A DNA stretch of 64,000 bases from Aurantiacibacter spongiae (GCF_003815535.1 NZ_RPFZ01000001.1:1-64000); one strand, 5' to 3'; counted from the first letter of the stretch, positions 9,472-18,846 are shown. The notes: generated from the sequence alone by a model not told the origin. Program-made: numbers and translations.

Positions 9472-10694
9472 GCGGCGAGATCCTGTTTCTTGCGCACCGC
9501 CTGCCATTCCCGCCCGACCGCGGCGATCGCATTCGTTCGTACAACATCCTGAAAGCGCTCTGCGAATTGGCGCCGGTCCATGTCGGCTGTCTCACGGAAA
9601 ATGATGCGGACCTTGCGCAGCAGGCCAACCTCGCCCCCTTGTCGCACAGTTGGTGCGCGGCGAGGCGGTCGAAGCCGCTGCCCCTGGCCGCACTGGACGC
9701 AATACTGTGCGGCGATCCGATCAACCTTGCCGCCTTCCGCTCCCCCCGGCTGTCGAAATGGGTTCGCCGGGTGCTGATCGAACGGGACATCCGCACGATC
9801 TACGTCTTCTCGGGCCAGATGGGTCAGTATGTGCCGGGCGACTGGTCCGGGCGGCTCGTCGTCGATCTCGTCGACGTCGATTCGGCGAAGTTCGAGGCGT
9901 ATGCGGGGGCCGGAAACTGGCCTCGCCGATGGATCGACGCGCGCGAGGGTCGCCTGCTCGGCGCCGAAGAGCGTCGCTTGACCGGGATGGCCGAGACGAC
10001 GCTGCTCGTCAGCGAGGCCGAAGCGAACCTTCTTCGCACGCGTACGGGCGCGGCCGGGACGATCCGCGCGCTGCCCAACGGGATCGATACCGATCGCTTC
10101 GATCCCGCCCGGACTATTCCGCAGCCGCTCGCGGGAGACGGGCCGCATATCGTCTTCACCGGCCAGATGGACTACGCGCCCAACATCGCCGCCAGCGTCC
10201 GGATGGCGACGCGGATCATGCCGCTTGTCCGCCAATCTCTGCCGGACGCGCGGTTTTTCGTGGTGGGACGCGCGCCGAGCGCGGAGGTGATGCGGCTGCG
10301 CGGGAAGAACGGCACCGCGGTGATCGGAGAAGTGCCCGATACGCGCCCCTGGATCGCGGCGGCAGACGCAATCGTCGCGCCGATCACCATCGCACGCGGG
10401 GTACAGAACAAGGTTCTGGAAGCGATGGCGATGGCGCGACCGGTTATCGCTTCGCCCGAAGCGGCGACAGGCATAGACGCCGTAATCGGACGCGATCTTA
10501 TCGCAGCGCGGGACGACGATGCTTTCGCAGCGGCGATCTGCGAGCTGGCTGCGGATCCGATCCGTGCGAAAGCGCTGGGGCAAGCGGCCCGGCAGTTCGT
10601 GCTCTCGAACCGGAGATGGGCTGCCGCGCTGGCCGACCTTCCCGGCATCGTCGGCTTTGCGCGACCGGCAACGGACCACCACCGTGCCGCATGA
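9468..10694 (+). CDS. XrtA-associated GT4-type glycosyltransferase
   Basis: Glycosyltransferase of the GT-B fold, TIGR03087 (stp1) type, 408 aa. I chose the GTG at 9468 because it overlaps the FemAB stop (GTGA) and gives the family N-terminus ILFLAHRLPFPPDRGD. The C-terminal nucleotide-sugar-binding half includes FTGQMDYAPN, FFVVGRAPS and the donor-site string GVQNKVLEAMAMARPV, where the Glu contacts the nucleotide sugar in GT4 enzymes. It should add a sugar to the growing lipid-linked repeat at the cytoplasmic membrane face. The sugar cannot be told from sequence. Confidence 0.88.
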   Translation: MSGEILFLAHRLPFPPDRGDRIRSYNILKALCELAPVHVGCLTENDADLAQQANLAPLSHSWCAARRSKPLPLAALDAILCGDPINLAAFRSPRLSKWVRRVLIERDIRTIYVFSGQMGQYVPGDWSGRLVVDLVDVDSAKFEAYAGAGNWPRRWIDAREGRLLGAEERRLTGMAETTLLVSEAEANLLRTRTGAAGTIRALPNGIDTDRFDPARTIPQPLAGDGPHIVFTGQMDYAPNIAASVRMATRIMPLVRQSLPDARFFVVGRAPSAEVMRLRGKNGTAVIGEVPDTRPWIAAADAIVAPITIARGVQNKVLEAMAMARPVIASPEAATGIDAVIGRDLIAARDDDAFAAAICELAADPIRAKALGQAARQFVLSNRRWAAALADLPGIVGFARPATDHHRAA

Positions 10695-12240
10695 GGCGCT
10701 CTCCCTTCGCAAGACCGGCTTTGCATCGTTCATCGCGCCCGGCTGGCGCTGGCCGCTCGTGTATCTCGGGATTGCCTGCGCGTCGCTGCTGAACCTGTTC
10801 GGCCGAGACTGGACGGCGATGGTCGACCAGTGGTGGAACAGTTCGACCTACAATCACATCCTGCTGGTTCCAGGGATCGTCGCCTGGCTCGTCTGGCAAC
10901 GTCTGCCCGAGCTGGCGAAGCTCGCGCCGCAGGCGTGGTGGCCCGGCCTTTTCGCCATGGCCGGCGCCCTTTTCGTCTGGGTGCTGGGCAATATCAGCGG
11001 TTTCAACACTGCCAGCCAACTGGGCGCAGTAGCGGCCATGCAAGGCGCCGTCCTGACGATCCTCGGGCCGCGGGCCGGGCGGGCGCTGCTTTTCCCTCTC
11101 TGCTACGCGCTGTTCCTCGTTCCGGTCGGCGATGAACTGACGGGGGCGATGCAGATGGTGACCGCCCGGATCGTGATTGTCCTGACCCAGGCGAGCGGGA
11201 TACCGGCGCATATCGAAGGCGTGTTCATCGATACACCCGCAGGCCTGTTCGAGGTGGCGGAAGCGTGTTCCGGGGTGAAGTTCCTCGTCGCCATGCTCGC
11301 CCTCGGCACCCTTGTCGCGCATGTCTGCTTCAGGTCCGCCTGGCGGCGGGCCGCGTTCATGGCCCTCACGCTCGCGCTGCCGATCCTGGCCAACGGGGTC
11401 CGGGCATGGGGGACGATCTACATCGCGCAATCGCAGGGCATCGCCTTTGCCGCGGGTTTCGACCACATCGTGTATGGCTGGATCTTCTTTGCGGCGGTCA
11501 TGGCCGCACTGCTGGGGCTGGGCTGGCGCTTTTTCGATCGCGGCGTGGAGGATCGGTTCATCGATGGTCAGGCCATCGCCGTCGATCCGCGCTTTGCCAG
11601 GCTGGACCGCTGGTCCGGCCGAGGGCCGCCGGTGCTGGTGGCGCTACTGGCCTTGGCGCTGCTGTTCTTTGTCTGGGCGGGGGCCGCGCGCGGGATTGAG
11701 GCGGATCTTCCGGCAAGGGTGCCTGCGCCCGATATACCGGGCTGGACCAGGATCGCCTACGCCCCGCAATTCCCCTGGGAACCGCGCGCTGCGGGGGCGG
11801 ATCGCCGGCTGTTGACCAGCTACCGTGACAGCGATGGCCGGGTGGTCGATCTGTTCGTCGCGCTCTACGCCGCGCAGGATGAAGGGCGAGAGGCCGGCGC
11901 ATTTGGCGAAGGCGCGCTCCCACCCGAAACGCGCTGGCGCTGGCTATCGCCCGCCGATGCGCCGGCCGGAGCCGAGGGGGACAGGTTGCAGGCGCTGGGC
12001 CGGTTTCAGCGCGTGGCCCAGACATCGTTCCGGCATGGCGACTGGACGGGGGGCAGCAAGGCTCGTCTGAAGCTGGCCACCATGCGCGACCGCCTGATGT
12101 TCCGCGCGCGACCGACCGCCGTGCTGATCCTATCGGCCGAAGAGACGCGAACGCAGGAGGCAGATGACACGCTCGCCGCTTTCCGCCGCGCCGCCGGGCC
12201 TTTCGACGAATGGATGGACCGCGCCCCCGGGCTCGACTAA
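10684..12240 (+). CDS. xrtA: Exosortase A with C-terminal EpsI domain
   Basis: Polytopic membrane cysteine protease/transpeptidase thought to process PEP-CTERM sorting signals, 518 aa. Residues 1-300 contain about eight membrane segments and the catalytic triad: C195 in EACSGVKF, R240 in ANGVRAW and H261 in GFDHIVYGW. Residues about 325-518 are a membrane anchor plus an EpsI (DUF3485) domain, the fusion usual for XrtA. The start is a GTG at 10684 inside the end of the glycosyltransferase gene (11-base overlap), so translation is probably coupled. Its substrates must be encoded elsewhere: no protein here ends in Pro-Glu-Pro, a membrane helix and a basic tail. Confidence 0.92.
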   Translation: MPHEALSLRKTGFASFIAPGWRWPLVYLGIACASLLNLFGRDWTAMVDQWWNSSTYNHILLVPGIVAWLVWQRLPELAKLAPQAWWPGLFAMAGALFVWVLGNISGFNTASQLGAVAAMQGAVLTILGPRAGRALLFPLCYALFLVPVGDELTGAMQMVTARIVIVLTQASGIPAHIEGVFIDTPAGLFEVAEACSGVKFLVAMLALGTLVAHVCFRSAWRRAAFMALTLALPILANGVRAWGTIYIAQSQGIAFAAGFDHIVYGWIFFAAVMAALLGLGWRFFDRGVEDRFIDGQAIAVDPRFARLDRWSGRGPPVLVALLALALLFFVWAGAARGIEADLPARVPAPDIPGWTRIAYAPQFPWEPRAAGADRRLLTSYRDSDGRVVDLFVALYAAQDEGREAGAFGEGALPPETRWRWLSPADAPAGAEGDRLQALGRFQRVAQTSFRHGDWTGGSKARLKLATMRDRLMFRARPTAVLILSAEETRTQEADDTLAAFRRAAGPFDEWMDRAPGLD

Positions 12241-12249
12241 CCAGCGCGC

Positions 12250-14145
12250 ATGTGCGGGATAGCGGGTCTTTTCCATTGCGGCACCATCAAGCCTGTCGAT
12301 CCCGCGCGGGTCGAACGGATGTGCGACGTGCTCGCCCATCGCGGCCCGGACGGATCGGGAGTGTGGACCGCGCCGGGCGTGGGACTGGGTCATCGTCGGT
12401 TGTCGATCATCGACATCGCAGGCTCGCCACAACCCATGCACTCGGCAGACGAACGCTTGGTGCTGGTCTTCAATGGCGAGATCTACAATTTCCGTGCATT
12501 GCGTCGCGAACTGGAGGAGCAGGGCGCCGTTTTCCGCACCGATGGCGATACCGAGGTCATTCTCGCGGCATGGGATCGTTGGGGGCCGGACTGCGTGCGC
12601 CACCTCGATGGCATGTTCGCCTTTGCCCTTTACGACCGGACCGAACGCACGCTGTTCCTCGCGCGCGACCGGTTCGGAGTGAAGCCGCTCTTCATGGCTC
12701 ACCTGTCCGATGGATCGATGGCTTTTGCCTCCGAACTCAAGGGATTGCTGGCCAACCCTCTCCTACGCCGCGAAGTCGATCCGCGGGGAATAGAGGATTA
12801 CATGACCTGGGGCTACGTGCCCGATGGCCGTTCCATCCTCAAAGGCGTTGCGAAGCTGCCGGCAGGCCATACGCTGTTGCTGCATCACGACGCCCCGGTT
12901 CCGCCGCCGGAGCGATACTGGGACATCGACTTCACCCGTCGCCACGCCGGCAATCCTCGCGATCTGGAAGCTGAGCTTCTCCATCATCTGAAGGAGGCGG
13001 TGGGCAGCCGGATGGTCGCCGACGTGCCGCTCGGCGCGTTCCTCTCGGGCGGAGTCGACAGCTCGACGGTCGTCGCCTTCATGGCCGAACACAGCCGACA
13101 ACCGGTTCGGACCTGCTCGATCGGCTTCGACGTCGCGCATGCGGACGAGACGGATCATGCGAGGTCCGTCGCCCGATTGTTCGAAACAGACCACGCTGCC
13201 CGCCAGGTCAGCGCAGACCAGTTCGAGGCGATCGACACCATTGCCGGCATGTTCGACGAACCCTTCGCCGATGCCAGCGCCCTTCCTACCTGGCGCGTAT
13301 GCCAGCTGGCACGCGAAAGCGTGACGGTAGCCCTTTCCGGAGACGGCGCGGACGAAGCGTTCGCCGGATATCGCCGACAGGTGTTCCACGCCCATGAGGA
13401 GCGGCTGCGCGGTCTCATACCGCAACCGGTCCGCCAGGCGCTTCTTGCGCCGCTGGGACGCGTTTGGCCCAAGGCGGACTGGGCACCGCGACCGCTTCGC
13501 GCGAAGGCGACCCTGCTCTCGCTCGCCGGTTCCGGGGCGCAGGGCTATGCGAGCGCGCTGGCGGTTACGCCCGAGCCGCTGCGCCAGTCCCTGTACGGCG
13601 AGGATCTCGCCGCGCAGATCGGCGGGTATCGGGCAGAAACGGCGATCGTCGATTGCATGAAGAACGCGCCGGCGCGATCGGGACTGGATGCTGCGCAATA
13701 TGCCGATCTCAAGATCTGGTTGCCCGGCGACATCCTCACCAAGATCGACCGCACCAGCATGGCCGTCAGCCTCGAAGCGCGAGAGCCGCTGCTCGATCAT
13801 CGCCTGGTAGAATTCGCCGCCGGATTGCCGGAGGCGCTGCGGGTGCGGCGCGCGCAGGGCAAGTGGCTGCTGAAGAAAGCGATGGAACGTTATTTGCCCG
13901 ACGAGATCCTCTACCGCCCAAAGCAGGGCTTCGTCACGCCGATCGCGGACTGGCTGCGCGGTCCGCTCGCAGGAAGGGCGCGGGGTATCGCCAACAGCGC
14001 GATGCTGGCGCGCACCGGATGGTTCGACAACACCCGCGTCGCGCAACTGGCGGAGGATCACATTGCCGGGCGTAGCGACCATTCCCGCCTGCTTTGGCAA
14101 CTGGTCATGCTCGACAGGTCGCTCGCCCGCTTGGGAATCGGCTAG
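12250..14145 (+). CDS. Asparagine-synthase-like amidotransferase, XrtA-associated
   Basis: Two-domain amidotransferase, 631 aa, TIGR03108 type. The N-terminal nucleophile glutaminase starts at C2 (MCGIAGLF) and spans about residues 2-215. The asparagine synthase (ATP-pyrophosphatase) domain has the P-loop SGGVDS at 266-271 and the later SGDGADEAFAGY string. Both active-site signatures are intact, so it should use glutamine nitrogen to amidate a carboxylate, probably a uronic acid or amino-acid group on the exopolysaccharide; the acceptor is unknown. It follows the exosortase gene by nine bases and closes the operon, since the next gene faces it. Confidence 0.9.
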   Translation: MCGIAGLFHCGTIKPVDPARVERMCDVLAHRGPDGSGVWTAPGVGLGHRRLSIIDIAGSPQPMHSADERLVLVFNGEIYNFRALRRELEEQGAVFRTDGDTEVILAAWDRWGPDCVRHLDGMFAFALYDRTERTLFLARDRFGVKPLFMAHLSDGSMAFASELKGLLANPLLRREVDPRGIEDYMTWGYVPDGRSILKGVAKLPAGHTLLLHHDAPVPPPERYWDIDFTRRHAGNPRDLEAELLHHLKEAVGSRMVADVPLGAFLSGGVDSSTVVAFMAEHSRQPVRTCSIGFDVAHADETDHARSVARLFETDHAARQVSADQFEAIDTIAGMFDEPFADASALPTWRVCQLARESVTVALSGDGADEAFAGYRRQVFHAHEERLRGLIPQPVRQALLAPLGRVWPKADWAPRPLRAKATLLSLAGSGAQGYASALAVTPEPLRQSLYGEDLAAQIGGYRAETAIVDCMKNAPARSGLDAAQYADLKIWLPGDILTKIDRTSMAVSLEAREPLLDHRLVEFAAGLPEALRVRRAQGKWLLKKAMERYLPDEILYRPKQGFVTPIADWLRGPLAGRARGIANSAMLARTGWFDNTRVAQLAEDHIAGRSDHSRLLWQLVMLDRSLARLGIG

Positions 14146-14163
14146 GCCGGCGTTGCGGAAGAC

Positions 14164-15276
14164 CTATCCGCCCCCGTGGCCCAGCGCCATGTATGCGCTG
14201 CTTTGCATCTCCCGCAGGCGGCTCACCGTCCGCTCGAACTCGAACGCCCCGTCGCCGGACGGGTAGAGCGCTGCCGGCTCGACCTCGGCCGTGGCGAAAA
14301 GCTTGACCCGGTTCTCGTATAGCGCATCGATCAGCGTCACGAAGCGCGCCGCCTCGTTGCGCATGTCGCGGCTCATCTGCGGAATCCCGACGATGATGAC
14401 GGTATGGAAGACGCGGGCGATGGCGAGGTAATCGGGCGCGCCGCGCGGTTGTCCGCACAGCCGCGTGAAGCTGAAAACGCCGACCCCCTTCAGCGCCTTT
14501 GGCACGTGAAGCACCCGTCCGCCGCCCAGGTCGATCTCGGCGGAGGGCACATGCTCGGCGTCTTCGGGCGGGTAGTCGGTCAGGCGGAAAAACGCCTCGC
14601 GCACCTTTGCCGTCGCCGCTTCGCCGAGAGGCGTGTGCCAGGTGTCCAGCCCGCCGATCCGCTGCATCCGGTAATCGGTCGGACCATCGAGCGGAACGAC
14701 ATCGAGTTCTGCCTCGATCAGGTCGATGAAGGGCAGGAAATGCTCGCGATTGAGGCCGTCTTTGTAGAGATCCGCCGGACGGCGGTTGCTAGTCGTGACC
14801 ACGGCGACGTCGTGGTGACAGATCAGACGAGTGAACAAACGGCTCATTATCATGGCATCGGCGGAGTTGTTCACCACCATCTCGTCAAAAGCGAGGCAGC
14901 GCACGCCCTCCGCCAGTGCCTCTGCGACCTGGGGTATGGGATCGCCCTTCTCGCTCTTGCGTGCATCGCGCAGGCGCGCGTGGACGTCTTGCATGAAGGC
15001 ATGAAAGTGCGCGCGACGCTTGGCCTCGATGCCGAGCGTGACGTGAAACAGGTCCATCAGCATCGACTTGCCGCGCCCGACACCGCCCCACATGTAGATG
15101 CCCCGGGGCCGCGTGGGCTTGCGCGCGAAAAGCTGGCCGAGCAGACCGCCCGGCCGTTCGGTTTCCAGTTCGCGCTGAAGGTCATCGAGACGCCGGGCGG
15201 CGGGGCGCTGGTCTGCATCGGGCCGCAGCTCGCCCGCCTCGACCAGCCGTTCGTAGCGCGCGAGAAGCCCGCTCAC
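14164..15276 (-). CDS. zapE: Cell division protein ZapE (AFG1-like ATPase)
   Basis: AFG1/LACE1-type P-loop ATPase, 370 aa. Walker A is GGVGRGKS (64-71), Walker B is CLAFDEM, and the TSNR and FLFTRLC-like strings of the family are present in slightly varied form. In E. coli ZapE associates with the Z-ring and destabilises it; the mitochondrial relative acts in protein turnover. I chose the GTG at 15276 because it overlaps the thioesterase stop (GTGA); a start 36 bases earlier would overlap that gene more. It lies downstream of sdhB and the thioesterase on the same strand, and the zapE-near-sdh arrangement is common in alphaproteobacteria. Confidence 0.88.
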   Translation of the reverse strand: MSGLLARYERLVEAGELRPDADQRPAARRLDDLQRELETERPGGLLGQLFARKPTRPRGIYMWGGVGRGKSMLMDLFHVTLGIEAKRRAHFHAFMQDVHARLRDARKSEKGDPIPQVAEALAEGVRCLAFDEMVVNNSADAMIMSRLFTRLICHHDVAVVTTSNRRPADLYKDGLNREHFLPFIDLIEAELDVVPLDGPTDYRMQRIGGLDTWHTPLGEAATAKVREAFFRLTDYPPEDAEHVPSAEIDLGGGRVLHVPKALKGVGVFSFTRLCGQPRGAPDYLAIARVFHTVIIVGIPQMSRDMRNEAARFVTLIDALYENRVKLFATAEVEPAALYPSGDGAFEFERTVSRLREMQSSAYMALGHGGG

Positions 15277-15740
15277 GCCTTCTTCGCGACCTTTCGCAGG
15301 ATGCCGTCCCACGATGCGACGAGGTCGTCCTCCTGCATCACGGAGCCGCGCAGGAACACCATCCGTCCCGTTTCCTTGACCATCTCGACAAGGACGTCGA
15401 CCGGCCGCTCCATATCGCCAGCACCGACGAAGCGCACGCCGAGGTCGATCGTGACGGCGGGAAGGATGCCGGTCTGCCCCTTGAGCGCAGCGGATCCCGC
15501 GAACATGGCATAATCGACCAGCGCCATCACGAAGCCACCATGCAGCGTCCCCATCGGGTTGCGGTGGACTTCCCGCGGGATCACCCGCAGCCGGGCAATT
15601 GTCGCGCTGTCCAGACGGATCAGCTTTTCGCCCAGAACGTCGCGGTTGAAGTTCACGATGTCGGCTTCGGGTACGGTCGTCCAGTCCGCTTCGGCCGGAC
15701 GCTCACGCACTCCGGTGTTCGGCAAATCAGCGTCGGTCAT
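15273..15740 (-). CDS. PaaI-like hotdog-fold thioesterase
   Basis: Small acyl-CoA thioesterase of the 4HBT/PaaI family, 155 aa. The core hotdog helix motif reads NPMGTLHGGFVMALVDYA, where the His-Gly-Gly and the following Asp/Asn position are the usual active-site surroundings. It lacks membrane or signal segments. It begins four bases after the sdhB stop and overlaps zapE by four bases, so the three form one transcript. The substrate cannot be inferred; hydrolysis of medium-chain or aromatic acyl-CoA is the family norm. Confidence 0.8.
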   Translation of the reverse strand: MTDADLPNTGVRERPAEADWTTVPEADIVNFNRDVLGEKLIRLDSATIARLRVIPREVHRNPMGTLHGGFVMALVDYAMFAGSAALKGQTGILPAVTIDLGVRFVGAGDMERPVDVLVEMVKETGRMVFLRGSVMQEDDLVASWDGILRKVAKKA

Positions 15741-15744
15741 GCAA

Positions 15745-16524
15745 TCAGACTTCGCGCTCGGCCATCATCTTCTTGGTTTCGGCGATGGCCTTCGCCGGCG
15801 ACAGACCCTTGGGGCAGACGTTGGCGCAGTTCATGATTGTGTGGCAGCGATACAGCCGGAACGGGTCTTCCAAGGCATCGAGCCGCTCGCCGGTCATCTC
15901 GTCGCGGCTGTCGGCGAGCCAGCGATACGCCTGGAGCAGGATCGCGGGGCCCAGAAACTTGTCCGAATTCCACCAGTAGCTGGGGCAGGCGGTCGAACAG
16001 CAGGCGCACAGGATGCACTCGTAGAGTCCATCGAGCCGCTCCCGCTGCTCGGGCGATTGCAGCCGTTCCGTTCCGGGGTTGGGGGTCACGGTCTGGAGCC
16101 AGGGGCGGATACTGGCATATTGCGCGTAGAAATGCGTGAAGTCGGGCACCAGATCCTTCACCACGTCCATATGCGGCAGCGGGGTGATGCGGATCTCGCC
16201 CTTCAGATCCTCGATCGCGGTGGTGCAGGCGAGGCCGTTCTTGCCGTTGAGGTTCATCGAGCACGACCCGCAGATCCCCTCTCGGCAGGAGCGGCGGAAG
16301 GTCAGCGTCGGGTCGATCTCGTTCTTGATCTTGAACAGCGCGTCGAGCACCATGGGCCCGCACTCGTCGAGATCCACCTCGAACAGGTCGTAGCGCGGGT
16401 TCTCCCCGCTGTCGGGGTCGTAGCGGTAGATGCGGAACCGTTTCACGCGCCCCGCGCCCTGCGCCTTGTGGACGCGGCCGTCCTTCTGGATGCGGCTGTT
16501 CTTGGGGAGGGTGAAGGTGGCCAT
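15745..16524 (-). CDS. sdhB: Succinate dehydrogenase iron-sulfur subunit
   Basis: Complex II iron-sulfur protein, 259 aa, full length. The N-terminal [2Fe-2S] ligands are C80, C85, C88 and C100. The C-terminal ferredoxin domain has C170, C173, C176, C180 and C227, C233, C237, enough for the [4Fe-4S] and [3Fe-4S] clusters. It passes electrons from the flavoprotein SdhA to the quinone site in SdhC/D at the inner membrane. Neither sdhA nor sdhC/D is adjacent: the upstream neighbour is a divergent SDR gene, so sdhB has its own promoter in the 247-base gap and is followed by the thioesterase and zapE. Confidence 0.96.
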   Translation of the reverse strand: MATFTLPKNSRIQKDGRVHKAQGAGRVKRFRIYRYDPDSGENPRYDLFEVDLDECGPMVLDALFKIKNEIDPTLTFRRSCREGICGSCSMNLNGKNGLACTTAIEDLKGEIRITPLPHMDVVKDLVPDFTHFYAQYASIRPWLQTVTPNPGTERLQSPEQRERLDGLYECILCACCSTACPSYWWNSDKFLGPAILLQAYRWLADSRDEMTGERLDALEDPFRLYRCHTIMNCANVCPKGLSPAKAIAETKKMMAEREV

Positions 16525-16630
16525 GATACTCGCTTCCTTGAACGGGGTTGCCGCCTATCTAGCCATCCTGCAGCCGAGAGCAAGGCGCAGAGGGTGCAAA
16601 ACGGCGCACCGGCGGCGTTTGCGGGGTAAG

Positions 16631-16648
16631 GTGTGACAGGTGTGACAG
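16631..16648. repeat. Tandem 9-bp direct repeat upstream of sdhB
   Basis: GTGTGACAG occurs twice head to tail (16631-16639 and 16640-16648) and is followed by a further TGT, about 107 bases upstream of the sdhB start and 124 bases before the divergent SDR gene. It lies in the only spacer that can hold the sdhB promoter. It could be a pair of half-sites for a regulator (TGTGA is a CRP/FNR-like half-site) or simple slippage. No function is established. Confidence 0.5.
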
Positions 16649-16771
16649 TGTCCGGACAGACAAATCCGGCGGCGCCCGTAATCGTGTCGCGAGGGCGGGG
16701 CGGGAAGGGCGGATTGGCAGGGTCATGACAGCGCGCTAGGCTCGAACGGCGCGGTAGGAAAGGCGGTCGGC

Positions 16772-17488
16772 TTGGACTGGACGAAAGCGGCGATCTTCGG
16801 GGCGAGCGGCGGGATCGGCGCGGCGCTTTCGGCCGCCCTGGTTGCGCGGGGAACGCCGGTTCTGGCGGGATCGCGCTCCGGCAAACCGGCGGCGGCGGAC
16901 GGCGCCACACCCTTTCGCTTCGATCTGGAGGACGAGGACGGCATCGCAGCCGCCGTGGAGCCGTGGCGGGACGATCCGCCCGATCTCGTCATCGTCGCGA
17001 CCGGGGTGCTGACCCTGGCGGACGGTACCGGGCCGGAGCGGTCGCTGAAACAGCTCGATCCGGCGGCGATGGCCCGCGTGTTCCGCCTCAACACGATCGG
17101 TCCGGCCATCATCGCCAAGCACCTGCTGCCGATGCTGGCGCGCGATCGGCCGGCGACCTTCGCCGCGCTTAGTGCCCGCGTCGGTTCGATCGGCGACAAC
17201 CGCATCGGCGGATGGCATTCCTACCGCGCCAGCAAGGCCGCGCTGAACATGCTGGTGCGCAATTTCGCCATCGAGATGCGCCGCACGCACAGGCTGGCCT
17301 GCGTCGTTGGCCTGCATCCCGGCACCGTGGATACGCCGCTGTCCGAACCCTTTCAGGCGAACCTTCCCGCAGGCCAGCTTACGCCGCGCCGGGATGCGGC
17401 GGCCAACCTGCTCCGCGTGCTGGGCGCGCTGACCTCCGAGGACAGCGGCGAGATATTCGACTGGAGGGGCGAGCGGATCGCACCGTAG
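16772..17488 (+). CDS. SDR-family NAD(P)-dependent oxidoreductase
   Basis: Short-chain dehydrogenase/reductase with a Rossmann fold, 238 aa, similar in outline to C-factor-type SDRs. The nucleotide-binding motif near the N-terminus is GASGGIG, the catalytic pair is in YRASK (Tyr and Lys), and LSARVGS supplies the Ser. The start is TTG at 16772 with TAGGAAAGG upstream; it places the first beta strand at the correct distance. The substrate is unknown. It is the first gene of a plus-strand group with a methyltransferase and a HAD hydrolase, with gaps of 52 and 10 bases. Confidence 0.8.
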   Translation: MDWTKAAIFGASGGIGAALSAALVARGTPVLAGSRSGKPAAADGATPFRFDLEDEDGIAAAVEPWRDDPPDLVIVATGVLTLADGTGPERSLKQLDPAAMARVFRLNTIGPAIIAKHLLPMLARDRPATFAALSARVGSIGDNRIGGWHSYRASKAALNMLVRNFAIEMRRTHRLACVVGLHPGTVDTPLSEPFQANLPAGQLTPRRDAAANLLRVLGALTSEDSGEIFDWRGERIAP

Positions 17489-17540
17489 CGGGCTATGCAA
17501 ATGCGTCCCATGCGTTACCATCGCCGCGGGCCGACGGGGG

Positions 17541-18182
17541 ATGGCGATGGGATTGCAGCGCTGGTATGACGAAACGATCCTGCCGCGGCTCGTCACCCTG
17601 GCGTGCAGTCACGACGACATCGCCGATCTGCGCCGCGAGGTCGTGCCCCACGCCCGGGGACGGGTGCTGGAAATCGGCGTGGGCGGAGGACTGAACCAGC
17701 CCTTTTACAACAGCGAGGCAATCACGTCCTTCGCCGGGATCGACCCCAATCCCACCCTGCTGGGAGCAGCGCGTCGCCGGGCCGGGGCGAATGGCTGGAC
17801 GAGCGACATACGCGGCGGCAGGGCGGAAGACATCCCGTTCCCCGATGGCGGTTTCGACACGGTGGTCTGCACCTTCACGCTGTGCTCGGTCGACGATCAC
17901 GCGGGGGCGCTGGCGGAAATGCGCCGCGTGCTCGATCCGGCGGGCAGGCTCCTGTTCCTCGAACACGGGCGCGCCCCGGACCCCGCTCTGCAACGATGGC
18001 AGGACCGGATCGAGCCGGTGTGGAAGCGCCTGGCCGGCAATTGCCACCTGACCCGCGAGATCGGACCGGCGCTGCGCCGCGCGGGGTTCGAGGTGGAACC
18101 GCTGGGACGTACCTATCTGGAAGGGGCACCGCGCTGGGCGGGGTGGGTGGAATGGGGTGCGGCGCGCCGGGCGGGCGTGTAG
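17541..18182 (+). CDS. Class I SAM-dependent methyltransferase
   Basis: Methyltransferase of the UbiE/Methyltransf_11 type, 213 aa. Motif I is LEIGVGGGLN, motif II includes GGRAEDIPFPDGGFD, and a post-motif LLFLEHGRAPD is present. An N-terminal segment of about 35 residues precedes the SAM-binding core. Two ATGs lie six bases apart (17541 and 17547); the first was used. The acceptor is unknown. It sits between an SDR and a HAD hydrolase on the same strand, without a pathway evident from the neighbours. Confidence 0.75.
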   Translation: MAMGLQRWYDETILPRLVTLACSHDDIADLRREVVPHARGRVLEIGVGGGLNQPFYNSEAITSFAGIDPNPTLLGAARRRAGANGWTSDIRGGRAEDIPFPDGGFDTVVCTFTLCSVDDHAGALAEMRRVLDPAGRLLFLEHGRAPDPALQRWQDRIEPVWKRLAGNCHLTREIGPALRRAGFEVEPLGRTYLEGAPRWAGWVEWGAARRAGV

Positions 18183-18192
18183 GCGATCCCCC

Positions 18193-18846
18193 ATGTCCGA
18201 TATCCACCGGCGGATCGCGGTCTATGATCTCGACCGCACATTGACCGCCGCACCGACCTTCACCCCCTTTCTGCACTTCGCCGCGCGCCGCATCGCGCCC
18301 TGGCGCGTGCTGCTATCGCCGGCATGGTTCGCACTGATGATCGCCTACCGCGCCGGCCTGATGGATCGCACGACCTTGAAGCGCCGCGGAATGCGGCTGA
18401 TGACGGGGACAGTCTCGAAAGAGGACTTGCGCCGGATCGGCCGGGAGTTCGCGGCCACGCGCGCGTTTCATCCGCTTGCGATACGCGAGGTCGAGAGCGA
18501 CCTGGCAGGCGGCGCGCGGGTGATCGTCGCGACGGCGGCCTTCGATTTCTACGCGCGGGGAATCGCGGCCCGCCTTGGTCTGGAGGACGTCATCGCGACC
18601 CGCTGGGACGGGCAGGGCATACCCGGTGGCAATTGCTACGGCGCGGAAAAGCTGCGCAGGGTGCGGGCGTGGCTTGCAGAACAGGGCCTTTCGCGAACCG
18701 AAGTCCATGTCCGCGCGGTCAGCGACAGCTTCGCCGATGCTCCATTGCTCGACTGGGCGGACGAGGCGTGGTTCGTCACCGCGAAAGGGGCGCAGGGGAG
18801 GCGGGCCGAAGCGCGCGGGTGGCGCGCGGTGGATTTCAGCTGCTGA
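18193..18846 (+). CDS. HAD-IB family phosphatase-like hydrolase
   Basis: Haloacid-dehalogenase-superfamily protein, subfamily IB (SerB-like), 217 aa. Motif I is YDLDRTLT (nucleophile D and general acid D two residues later), motif II is VIVATAAFD, and motif III includes VSDSFADAPLLDWADE. The start is the ATG at 18193. It resembles phosphoserine-phosphatase-like proteins that often accompany lipid or glycerophosphate genes; the substrate is not known. Its 3' end overlaps the convergent glycerophosphotransferase-like gene by 11 bases. Confidence 0.78.
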   Translation: MSDIHRRIAVYDLDRTLTAAPTFTPFLHFAARRIAPWRVLLSPAWFALMIAYRAGLMDRTTLKRRGMRLMTGTVSKEDLRRIGREFAATRAFHPLAIREVESDLAGGARVIVATAAFDFYARGIAARLGLEDVIATRWDGQGIPGGNCYGAEKLRRVRAWLAEQGLSRTEVHVRAVSDSFADAPLLDWADEAWFVTAKGAQGRRAEARGWRAVDFSC

